Below, one piece after another: positions 53,872-61,299 of a DNA stretch of 64,000 nt. Under the pieces are notes generated by a model that did not search any database, was not told where the DNA came from, and saw only the letters and a list, made by a program, of their open reading frames with translations. Position 1 is the stretch's first letter, and the number at the start of each line of letters is the position of its first letter. Where the stretch lies: positions 62,001 to 126,000 of the forward strand of contig JBCBPW010000003.1 in NCBI GenBank assembly GCA_039820545.1, written 5' to 3'. The translations under genes were made by a program, and so were the position numbers. This DNA comes from JALEFZ01 sp039820545 (GTDB lineage Bacteria > Bacteroidota > Bacteroidia > J057).

Positions 53872-55266
53872 ATGAGTATCATAGAAAAAGTACAGACGCT
53901 GCTCAAAAAGGGAGATGCACGTACGGCCAAAGCCAAACGTCATATCTTATATTCCTTCATCGTGAAGGGCATGAGCATGGTCATTTCGCTGTTTTTGGTG
54001 CGAATGATGGTCGGTGTACTGTCCAAAGAAGTATATGGGGTATGGATCGTACTTTTCAATGTCGTCGGTTGGTTTCAATTCTTCGACATTGGTCTGGACA
54101 ATGGCCTACGGAATAAATTTGCGGAGTCGCTGGCAGAAGGAAATCGAGAAAAAGCCCGTATCTATCTGAGTACAACCCTCGCCTTGATGGCCATCGTAGC
54201 AGGAGGTATGTTGGTGCTCCTATTTGGCGTGGGTCCCTTCTTAGACTGGAATGCGCTATTGGGAGTCAAAGGGGAAATGGCCCAAATCATTGGACAAGAA
54301 CTGACGATTGCTTCCTTCATTACCTTCGCTTTTTTCTTCCTCAATTTCGTCATCAAAATCATCAAGACCGTCCTTCTGGCAGACCAGCGTCCTTCTGTGC
54401 CTGGTTTACTCAATATGCTGACCAATTTGCTCGTTTTGGGTTTGTTGGGATTGATGATGTACACGGCCCGTGGATCACTGGTAGAATTGGCTGTGATCGT
54501 GGGGGCGATGCCGCTAGTGGTGCAAGGAGTGGCTTGGATTTATTTCTTTGCCAAAGATTACAAAGATCTTATCCCCACGCCGCAATATGTCAGATTTAGT
54601 TACACCAAAGATCTGGTATCGCTGGGATTCAAATTTTTTGTGATTCAGGTGATTGGGGTAGTCTTATTCTTGACGGATACGCGGATCATCATCGAATTTG
54701 TAGGAGGAGATGATTCGAAAGTGCGTGCCGCTAATGCTGCTTTGTATTCGACTACGCATAAGTATTTTGCTTTGATTACCCAGGCATTTGGCATCATCAC
54801 GACCCCCTTTTGGTCAGCTTATACAGAGGCTTTCCAGAAAAAAGAGTGGGATTGGATTAAGCGGACGAATAAAAACTTGGTCAAAGTGTGGTACCTCACA
54901 GCAGCGGGAAGCATTTTCGCACTCCTTTTGGCACCGTTTGTCATCGAATTTTTGCTAGAGGGCGACATGAAGTCTGATTGGCAGCTAAATATCTTTATGT
55001 TAGTGTTCGTACTCGTACTCGCCTATGGGAGCATCTTCGTGATGTTTGTCAACGGAGTTGGGAAGGTTCGCCTACAAATGATTTCCTCCATCATCGGCGG
55101 CGTCATCAATATTCCCCTCTCGATCTTTCTCGCAAATGAATGTGGACTCGGACTCTCTGGTGTGATCATCGCCAGCATCCTCTGTATGCTCTATGGAGCC
55201 GTCCTAGGACCGATCCAATTCAACAAAATCGTCAACGGCACAGCAAAAGGAATTTGGGATAAATAA
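53872..55266 (+). CDS. Polysaccharide flippase of the MOP superfamily (Wzx-like)
   Basis: 464 residues with twelve to fourteen hydrophobic helices, the usual Wzx size. It starts with a cytoplasmic ~25-residue tail rich in Lys/Arg, then SFIVKGMSMVISLFLVRMMV and EVYGVWIVLFNVVGWFQFFD followed by GLDNGLRNKFAE, phrases typical of the Polysacc_synt/MatE-type transporter family. Wzx proteins flip undecaprenyl-diphosphate-linked repeat units to the periplasmic face for polymerisation by Wzy. The gene follows the GT-C gene by 8 bases and is followed by a run of glycosyltransferase genes. Together with the Wzy-like gene at 27-28.6 kb, Wza and Wzc it indicates a Wzx/Wzy-type pathway alongside the synthase-type gene at 34.4 kb. 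Confidence 0.88.
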   Translation: MSIIEKVQTLLKKGDARTAKAKRHILYSFIVKGMSMVISLFLVRMMVGVLSKEVYGVWIVLFNVVGWFQFFDIGLDNGLRNKFAESLAEGNREKARIYLSTTLALMAIVAGGMLVLLFGVGPFLDWNALLGVKGEMAQIIGQELTIASFITFAFFFLNFVIKIIKTVLLADQRPSVPGLLNMLTNLLVLGLLGLMMYTARGSLVELAVIVGAMPLVVQGVAWIYFFAKDYKDLIPTPQYVRFSYTKDLVSLGFKFFVIQVIGVVLFLTDTRIIIEFVGGDDSKVRAANAALYSTTHKYFALITQAFGIITTPFWSAYTEAFQKKEWDWIKRTNKNLVKVWYLTAAGSIFALLLAPFVIEFLLEGDMKSDWQLNIFMLVFVLVLAYGSIFVMFVNGVGKVRLQMISSIIGGVINIPLSIFLANECGLGLSGVIIASILCMLYGAVLGPIQFNKIVNGTAKGIWDK

Positions 55267-55428
55267 GAAGGAGAGGCGGGAGCCGAGAAGAGCGAGCCGA
55301 GATCTCCAACTTGATATGCCTCCTGCCATGAGGAACTGAAATTCCAACTAGAAGATTTAATTAACATAAGAAGCGGTACGCCTAAAGATCTCGAATCTCT
55401 GTTCTCGCTTCTCTATTCTCAAAAGAAT
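55267..55428. repeat. GAGA/TCTC-rich intergenic repeat, copy 3
   Basis: The gap has a purine-rich arm (GAGAGGCGGGAGCCGAGAAG and AGCGAGCCGAGATCT, about 55270-55306) and a pyrimidine-rich arm (AGATCTCGAATCTCTGTTCT then CGCTTCTCTATTCTC, about 55387-55421). The two are partly complementary, so the ends of the gap could pair into one long imperfect hairpin. The right arm ends six bases before the next ATG. Confidence 0.55.
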
Positions 55429-56703
55429 ATGCGCATCCTTTGGTTTACCAATACAGCGTCGCTTGCTACAGAACCTCTGACAGGACAAGTCGGAGTAGGC
55501 GGGGGCTGGATTGAGTCTCTGGAACTCAAAATGCATGAAAAAGGGGGGCTTGACGTAGCGGTTGCCTTTCCTTGGATCGAGCCAGAGCTCAAAACCTTTC
55601 ACTTCGGAGAAGGAACGTATTATGGGATTCCTTCCCGCTCGACGAGCAAGTACGAGCGTCTGGTGGAGCGTCATACCGCCAAGTTGGAGGACCCTCAAAA
55701 GCAAGTAGAATACTATCTGCAAGTCATTGAGGACTTCAAGCCCGATGTGATCCATATTTTTGGTTCAGAGCGCGCCTATGGGCTGCTGATTCCCCATATT
55801 CAGGTCCCTACGCTGATTTGGATTCAGGGCAATCTGACGGTCTATTCCCTCAAATGGTATACCGACCTCACCCGCGAGGATGTCGACAAATACACGCCTG
55901 TATCGAGCAAAGTCAAAGGTACTTCTTGGCATCACAAGTACCGCGAAGCCTTGAATATCGCAGCGCGCGAGCAGGAAATTTTCTCTCACTGTCAGTACTT
56001 CACGGGGCGTACACCCTGGGATCGTCGCTTGACGATGACGCTGGCGCCACAAGCAAAGTATTTTCATTGCGATGAGGTGATGCGACCTCAGTTCTATGGT
56101 CCGCAGTGGGAGCCACATCATGAAAGGGAGAAACTGGTCATCATGACCACCATCCGTGGCAATATTTTCAAGGGACTTCGCAGCATTTACGATACCTCAG
56201 TCATCCTGAAGCGTCTCATGGATACACCTTTTGAGTGGCGACTCGCGGGCATTGCACCTGACAATGAACTGGTGACGATGGTAGAACAAAAGCTAGGCGT
56301 AAGCCATAAGGATTTGAATTTGAATCTGATGGGAAATAAAACCCCAGATGAGCTCGTGGAGGAGTTGCTGCATGCAGATATTTTTATGCATCCTTCTTTT
56401 ATAGACAATAGTCCCAACAGTGTATGCGAGGCTATGCTAGTCGGTACGCCAGTCGTTTCTTCCAATGTAGGGGGAATCCCAGGTTTGTTGGTCGAAGGAG
56501 AGGAAGGCTTGCTGGTACAACCAGGAGACCCTTACGCCATGGCAGGGGCCATTCTGGACATTCACCGCAATCCTGACTGGGCATTGCGCATGTCTGAAAA
56601 TGCACGCAAAAGAGGAGCCGTCAGAAATGATCCCGATCGCATCCTAGAGGAATTGTTGGGCGTATATCGAAAAGTAGTCGCTCAACATGCCCCTGTGGTT
56701 TAA
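55429..56703 (+). CDS. GT4-family glycosyltransferase
   Basis: 424 residues, soluble, with the GT-B fold. The N-terminal domain begins MRILWFTNTASLATEPL and includes a glycine-rich acceptor-side loop (GQVGVGGGWIESLELKM) and FKPDVIHIFGSERAYG. The C-terminal donor-binding domain has the GT4 signature: TIRGNIFKGLRSIYD and FMHPSFIDNSPNSVCEAMLV, then GTPVVSSNVGGIPGLLVEGE. The glutamate pair for nucleotide-sugar binding (S-x-x-E in NSVCEA, and E in VEGEEG) is present. Such enzymes add the successive sugars of the repeat unit on the inner face of the membrane. Donor sugar and linkage are not predictable by eye. It follows the flippase and precedes a hexapeptide acyltransferase gene. Confidence 0.88.
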   Translation: MRILWFTNTASLATEPLTGQVGVGGGWIESLELKMHEKGGLDVAVAFPWIEPELKTFHFGEGTYYGIPSRSTSKYERLVERHTAKLEDPQKQVEYYLQVIEDFKPDVIHIFGSERAYGLLIPHIQVPTLIWIQGNLTVYSLKWYTDLTREDVDKYTPVSSKVKGTSWHHKYREALNIAAREQEIFSHCQYFTGRTPWDRRLTMTLAPQAKYFHCDEVMRPQFYGPQWEPHHEREKLVIMTTIRGNIFKGLRSIYDTSVILKRLMDTPFEWRLAGIAPDNELVTMVEQKLGVSHKDLNLNLMGNKTPDELVEELLHADIFMHPSFIDNSPNSVCEAMLVGTPVVSSNVGGIPGLLVEGEEGLLVQPGDPYAMAGAILDIHRNPDWALRMSENARKRGAVRNDPDRILEELLGVYRKVVAQHAPVV

Positions 56704-56731
56704 AAATACTTTCATTGTTCTAATTACCGTA

Positions 56732-56744
56732 GTCCTGAAAGGAC
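56732..56744. repeat. Small palindrome GTCCTGAAAGGAC
   Basis: A 5-bp dyad (GTCCT/AGGAC) in the 94-base gap, resembling TGTCCCTTCAGGACA at 33945-33959 in inverse orientation. Probably a fragment of the same dispersed intergenic repeat. Confidence 0.4.
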
Positions 56745-56797
56745 CGTCCCTTGTCTCGTAGTTTGGTGAAGCAAGGACGATCTCAAAGTCTCTCAGA

Positions 56798-57472
56798 ATG
56801 GAAAACCTTCAATTACTCAAAAAAGATCCCAGAGGAGCGATTTTCGAAATCCTTCGAAACCGTCGCCTGCGTTGGCTGCGTTTTTGGTCTACGCGATGGA
56901 CTTACTTCACGGGTAAGCTCAAAGGGGTACGCATGGGGAAAAATATCCAGTTTTATGGAGTGCCCTTGATTCGTCGGTCGCCTTTGACCACGATCACGAT
57001 TGGAGACAACTGTATTTTTCGTTCGACTTTTGCATCCAATCTAGTTGGGATCAATAGAGGGTGTCTGATTTGTACATGGTACGATGAGGCAGAGGTCCAC
57101 ATCGGAAACAATGTCGGGATGAGTGGAACGGTGATTGGTGCAGCGAAAAAAATCGTATTGGAGGACAATGTCATGTGCGGAGGAAATGTCTTCATTACAG
57201 ATTTTGACTGGCATCCTGTACACCCTGCCAAGCGACATGAGCGTGCAGAAGCAGCTGAGACGATTATAGAAGAAAATGCCTGGATCGGCATGAATACTAC
57301 CATTCTCAAAGGCGTACGCATCGGCGCAAATACGGTCATTGCAGCCAATAGCGTCGTGACAAGAGACATTCCCCCCAATGTCATCGCAGGAGGCAACCCC
57401 GCCAAGGTGCTCAAGCATTTTGACGAGGTCACACTAGAAGAATTAGAAGCCGTTCAAAATAATATTCATTGA
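56798..57472 (+). CDS. Left-handed beta-helix (hexapeptide) acyltransferase, WbbJ/LacA-like
   Basis: 224 residues. An N-terminal ~45-residue helical part rich in Arg/Trp (RNRRLRWLRFWSTRWTYF) may touch the membrane. Then come hexapeptide repeats: ITIGDNCIFRS, VHIGNNVGMSGTVIG, IVLEDNVMCGGNVFITD, then the extended loop DFDWHPVHPAKRH with the conserved His and finally IIEENAWIGMNTTILKGVRI and GANTVIAANSVVTRDIPPNV with the closing GNPAKVLK. This is the trimeric O-acetyltransferase family (maltose/galactoside acetyltransferase, WbbJ), using acetyl-CoA in the cytoplasm to acylate a sugar hydroxyl or amine. It differs from the MBOAT route, which acts across the membrane. Located between GT4 and a second hexapeptide gene. 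Confidence 0.88.
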   Translation: MENLQLLKKDPRGAIFEILRNRRLRWLRFWSTRWTYFTGKLKGVRMGKNIQFYGVPLIRRSPLTTITIGDNCIFRSTFASNLVGINRGCLICTWYDEAEVHIGNNVGMSGTVIGAAKKIVLEDNVMCGGNVFITDFDWHPVHPAKRHERAEAAETIIEENAWIGMNTTILKGVRIGANTVIAANSVVTRDIPPNVIAGGNPAKVLKHFDEVTLEELEAVQNNIH

Positions 57473-57580
57473 TCAGAGAGCCATTTTTTCATGGGACATA
57501 GGGTATGATCCACATCAACTGTAGATCTGATATCCAGTATTCTATGAAAAATGAAGAATGAACTCTAGAAATCTAAAAAA

Positions 57581-58192
57581 ATGACTTGGCAAGAGACAAA
57601 GGAACGTATCGCATCGGATCTGTATCGTCACGAGGGGCGCGCAGGCTTTGGCGCAATGCTCAAGACTTTGCGCAACAGCCGTAGCTTTAAGATTACTTTT
57701 TGGTTCAGACTGGCCCAATTTGTGCAAGCATCAGGCATCCCTGTTGTCAAGCAGTTGGTCAAGTGGCAATATCGAAGGGTGACGACGCGCTATTGTGTGG
57801 ATTTACCCGTTAGAACGACGGTTGGGAAGGGGTTGATCATCTATCATTGCTATGGGATGGTTATCCACGAGGACTCAGTGATTGGGGACAACTGCATGTT
57901 GGCGCATCAGGTGACGCTGGCGACGGAAAAAGGAGGGGCACCCGTGATAGGAAATCAGGTGCGTATTGCACCTGGAGCCAAAATTGTAGGGGGGGTGGAT
58001 GTAGGAGATTACGTGGTTGTGGGAACAAACTGCGTAGTGGTACGAGATATTCCTGCGCATTGTGTCAGTGTGGGCATTCCCAATAAGATTATTGATCGAC
58101 CCTATGAGGACGATGCGAATCGCTATTTTTGGCCGCCCAGTTTGGAGGCGCAAAAAAGGGAAAACCATAAGCAGGGCGCTTTCACCGAGTGA
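57581..58192 (+). CDS. Serine acetyltransferase-like hexapeptide acyltransferase
   Basis: 203 residues. The N-terminal ~70 residues are helical (MTWQETKERIASDLYRHEGR, then FKITFWFRLAQFVQ) as in the CysE-like subfamily found in glycan clusters. The beta-helix part starts near 79: TVGKGLIIYHCYGMVIHEDS, VIGDNCMLAHQVTLATEKGG, APVIGNQVRIAPGAKIVGGV and DVGDYVVVGTNCVVVRDIPA, with closing VGIPNKIIDRP. True CysE proteins have a longer N-terminal domain (~140 residues) and act in cysteine synthesis; this short form in a polysaccharide locus more likely O-acetylates a sugar intermediate. It follows the previous acyltransferase by ~110 bases. Two cytoplasmic and two membrane acyltransferases in one locus suggest a heavily acylated polymer. 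Confidence 0.85.
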   Translation: MTWQETKERIASDLYRHEGRAGFGAMLKTLRNSRSFKITFWFRLAQFVQASGIPVVKQLVKWQYRRVTTRYCVDLPVRTTVGKGLIIYHCYGMVIHEDSVIGDNCMLAHQVTLATEKGGAPVIGNQVRIAPGAKIVGGVDVGDYVVVGTNCVVVRDIPAHCVSVGIPNKIIDRPYEDDANRYFWPPSLEAQKRENHKQGAFTE

Positions 58193-58424
58193 GGCTGAGA
58201 TTTAAACCATTCGGGCTTTCGTATCAATTAGTTTGTTAGTGTATCACTATAATTGACTTGAGAATATGGGAATTTCGAAGTAAGTGGCAGTGTTCATTTG
58301 ACGAAGTTCTTTTTTACGAAAATACATTTATCACTTAGTGGAATGAATATCCCAAAACATAAGGTTACCTCCGCTAAGTTGTATTCGATTTTTAACACAC
58401 AAATTCTTTAACATCTATCTAATT

Positions 58425-59420
58425 ATGAAGAACGCACTTGTCTGCGGAGGCGGCGGCTTCATCGGCTCTCACCTTGCAAAGCGCTTGAAAAACGAAGGAT
58501 ATTGGGTGCGTGTAGTAGACCTCAAGAAGCCTGAATTCAGTGAGTCTGCTGCTGATGATTTTGTGATCGGAGACCTACGTGATCCTCAAGTATGCAAGGC
58601 CGTTGTAGATCGTCCATTTGACGAAGTATACCAATTGGCTGCTGATATGGGAGGTGCAGGGTTCATTTTCACAGGTGAAAATGATGCCGATATCATGCAC
58701 AACTCTGCAATGATCAACCTCAACATGCTGGACGTGTGCCACAAAGCAGGTGTCAAGAAGATCTTCTATTCTTCTTCTGCTTGTATCTACCCAGAGCACA
58801 ACCAGCTTGATCCTGACAATCCGAACTGTGAAGAGTCTTCTGCATATCCTGCAAACCCTGACTCTGAGTACGGATGGGAAAAACTATTCTCTGAGCGTCT
58901 ATATGCGACCTACAACCGCAACTTCGGTATGCAAGTTCGCATCGCACGTTTTCACAACATCTTCGGACCAGAAGGTACTTGGACAGGTGGACGTGAGAAA
59001 GCACCTGCTGCTATCTGCCGCAAAGTAGCTGAGACGCCAGAAGGAGGACACATCGAAATCTGGGGTGACGGACAGCAAACACGCTCTTTCCTCTATGTAG
59101 ATGAGTGTGTAGAAGGTGTACGCCGCTTCATGGAGCTTGACTCTGGTTTCATCGGACCTGTCAACATCGGTTCTGAGGAGATGGTCACAATCAACGGACT
59201 GGCTCAGATGGTGATCGACAACTCTGGAAAGAACTTGACCATCAAGAATGTGCCAGGACCTACAGGTGTACGTGGACGTAACTCTGACAACCGTCTGATC
59301 AAGGAAGAGCTAGGCTGGGAGCCTTCTCAGACTTTGAAAGAAGGAATGGAGCGTACCTACGCGTGGATTGCAGAGCAGGTAAAAGCTGCAAAAGAAACAG
59401 AAGCTGAGGCAGTAGCCTAA
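58425..59420 (+). CDS. NAD-dependent epimerase, GDP-mannose 3,5-epimerase (GME)-like
   Basis: 331 residues. The extended SDR fold begins ALVCGGGGFIGSHLAKRL. The text LAADMGGAGFI (71-81), SSACIYPEHNQL (with Cys120), Y149-GWEK153, RFHNIFGPEGTWTGGREKAP (Lys192) and WGDGQQTRSFLYVDECVEG matches plant GDP-mannose 3,5-epimerase as I remember it. In the Arabidopsis enzyme the equivalent Cys and Lys are the acid/base residues. The enzyme converts GDP-D-mannose to GDP-L-galactose (and GDP-L-gulose). In plants this feeds ascorbate synthesis; here a role as donor of L-galactose or L-gulose for the polysaccharide is inferred from context. The gene stands alone between two gaps of 230 and 580 bases. The C-terminal tail (KAAKETEAEAVA) is an unstructured addition. 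Confidence 0.88.
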   Translation: MKNALVCGGGGFIGSHLAKRLKNEGYWVRVVDLKKPEFSESAADDFVIGDLRDPQVCKAVVDRPFDEVYQLAADMGGAGFIFTGENDADIMHNSAMINLNMLDVCHKAGVKKIFYSSSACIYPEHNQLDPDNPNCEESSAYPANPDSEYGWEKLFSERLYATYNRNFGMQVRIARFHNIFGPEGTWTGGREKAPAAICRKVAETPEGGHIEIWGDGQQTRSFLYVDECVEGVRRFMELDSGFIGPVNIGSEEMVTINGLAQMVIDNSGKNLTIKNVPGPTGVRGRNSDNRLIKEELGWEPSQTLKEGMERTYAWIAEQVKAAKETEAEAVA

Positions 59421-59998
59421 TCCAGCTTGCCCCATGAGCGCGTAGGAGACCCAACTGTATAGGCAGTTCTCTCTAGCGTGCCCACAGCAAAAAAGAATCA
59501 TCAAGGGAGAGGAGATCATACTCCTTTCCCACTTTCCAACCAGCGTTTCCCCTCGGGAAAGCAAACATGAAAAACACCTACCTATTCGCAGGAAATGTTC
59601 TTTTAATACAATGAGGATAGAAGAGGAGGTACAACATCCATGATTCTATTGTTTCCTTTACTCACATAATAGTAGATGGACGAAGAAAATGAGGTGGAAG
59701 GGAGATAGAAAATTCTCAACAGTCATATGTTAAGTCTCTCGTCTCGCTTCTCAATATCTGCCCTCTCACTGAAGAGTATGATGGATCAAGGGGAAAAGGT
59801 CCAACTTCATCCACATTCCTCTTTCGAGCATTTCTCATGTAAAAAGACGACTATCCAAGGGATCATTTTGAAGTACATGGTATGAGACATACATACCCAA
59901 GATCAGATGAATGCCTTTTACTACTCACATACAGTCCTGATTTTCAGGCTTAGATTCGCGTCTGACTTCTATTGGTCTACTAAATCTCTTTCATTTTC
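59421..59998. other. Intergenic region with GAGA/TCTC repeat, copy 4
   Basis: 578 bases with no credible ORF. AACTGTATAGGCAGTT near 59453-59468 is a small hairpin after the GME-like gene. At about 59730-59772 a pyrimidine-rich block (TCTCTCGTCTCGCTTCTCAA and CTGCCCTCTC) belongs to the dispersed family seen near 17.6, 19.7, 55.4 and 61.26 kb. The promoter of the next gene should lie in 59800-59990, but no TAnnTTTG match stands out. Confidence 0.45.
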
Positions 59999-61246
59999 AT
60001 GCAAACCGTAGAACAACCTGTCATCCATCAACCTGCTGATTCAAAAGTTAAAAAAGACTGGGGTGTAGCCCTTCTAGGTGAGTCTGGTTTCCCGATCGGA
60101 ATGGCAGCCATCGAAAAAATTAAACTGCTGGGCAGAGGCTTGATGCATGCTGACTCGGACGTCGTCGTCATCAATCGCAAAGGCGTTTTTGACCCCAATA
60201 ATCCCATCGATCTGCAGCCAGAAGGAGAGATTGAGGGTGTTCCCTATGTATATACGTCTGGCACTATCTATCGTGCTTCTGGCTTCATCAAGCGCAATAT
60301 CGTCAAGCTCAAAGGTCTATTAGGAGAGTATCGCTACCTCAAGCGCATGAAGCGCGAAGGGAAACTGCATTCGAGCATCGTCTCTACTATGCGATTCTCG
60401 GATTTTTGGTTCTACCGAATCTGCGCCAACCTCCTAGGTTTTCAACTTATTTTCCTCTATGTAGAGCTAACACGGACTCTCGTGGACCGCAAAGGATTTT
60501 GGGTGAAGCTCAATGATCGTTTACTGGATAAGTATGCATTGAGATGGTCAGATGGTATCCTGCCTATTAGTGATCTGCTAATTAAAGAGATCGAGGAGCA
60601 TGTGCCCGAGAAGCCTTATCTCAAAGTCCCCGTCCTCTGCGACTTTGACAAATTCAATGTTCCTAAGAAAGAAAAGGTAGATCCCTATCTACTATTCTGT
60701 GGATCTGCAAACTATGCCGAGGTGATTCACTTCATTTTGGATTCCTACGAGCGTCTGGAGTTCAATGGCGATCCTACCTACCTCTATTTACTGATCGGAG
60801 GGAAGGCAGAGGAAAAAGAAAAAATACAAGCGCGTATCGCAGGAATGGAACGCGCCCAATATATCAAGTGGTTCTCGCGCATTCCTTATGAGGATTTGAT
60901 CGATCTGTATGTCAATGCACAAGGGTTATTGATTCCTTTGAGAAATACCCCGCAAGATCGTGCGCGTTTCCCTCACAAAATTGGGGAGTATTTAGCTGCA
61001 GGAAACCCTGTCGTCACCACCCATATCGGAGAGATTAAGAACTACTTTGTCAATGGAGAAACAGCCTATGTAGCCGATGATTATGATGTCGCGCTATATG
61101 TGGCTGAGATGAAGAAGATCATTGATGATCTAGCCAAAGCCAAAGCGGTCGGAGATAAAGGTCACCAAATGGGACTAGAGAACTTTGACTATCGCTCTCA
61201 CGGCATCAAGATCCGTGATTTCATGGAAAAAATCATTCAAAAGTAA
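59999..61246 (+). CDS. GT4-like glycosyltransferase
   Basis: 415 residues with a GT-B fold. The N-terminal ~20 residues are polar, then WGVALLGESGFPIGMAAIEK is the acceptor-domain start with a Gly-rich loop. The middle has a hydrophobic stretch FWFYRICANLLGFQLIFLYV that may lie on the membrane. The C-terminal domain has DPYLLFCGSANYAEVIHFIL, YIKWFSRIPYEDLIDLYVNA, LIPLRNTPQDRARFPHKIGE and YLAAGNPVVTTHIGEIKNYF, the donor-binding pattern of GT4-type enzymes, here with KIGEYLAAG in place of the usual S-x-x-EAMA. It belongs to the repeat-unit assembly group of the locus. Sugar specificity unknown. The next gene (AsnB-like) follows after 53 bases that contain a TCTC repeat. Confidence 0.8.
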   Translation: MQTVEQPVIHQPADSKVKKDWGVALLGESGFPIGMAAIEKIKLLGRGLMHADSDVVVINRKGVFDPNNPIDLQPEGEIEGVPYVYTSGTIYRASGFIKRNIVKLKGLLGEYRYLKRMKREGKLHSSIVSTMRFSDFWFYRICANLLGFQLIFLYVELTRTLVDRKGFWVKLNDRLLDKYALRWSDGILPISDLLIKEIEEHVPEKPYLKVPVLCDFDKFNVPKKEKVDPYLLFCGSANYAEVIHFILDSYERLEFNGDPTYLYLLIGGKAEEKEKIQARIAGMERAQYIKWFSRIPYEDLIDLYVNAQGLLIPLRNTPQDRARFPHKIGEYLAAGNPVVTTHIGEIKNYFVNGETAYVADDYDVALYVAEMKKIIDDLAKAKAVGDKGHQMGLENFDYRSHGIKIRDFMEKIIQK

Positions 61247-61251
61247 CACGC

Positions 61252-61284
61252 AAGGTCTCTTCTCTCGCATCTCTATTCTCGATT
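61252..61284. repeat. TCTC-rich intergenic repeat, copy 5
   Basis: CTCTTCTCTCGCATCTCTA followed by TTCTCGATTC fills most of the 53-base gap between glycosyltransferase and AsnB genes. It is almost the same as the pyrimidine arm at 55387-55421 and the block at 17590-17602. Confidence 0.55.
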
Positions 61285-61299
61285 CATAAGAAAAAATCT

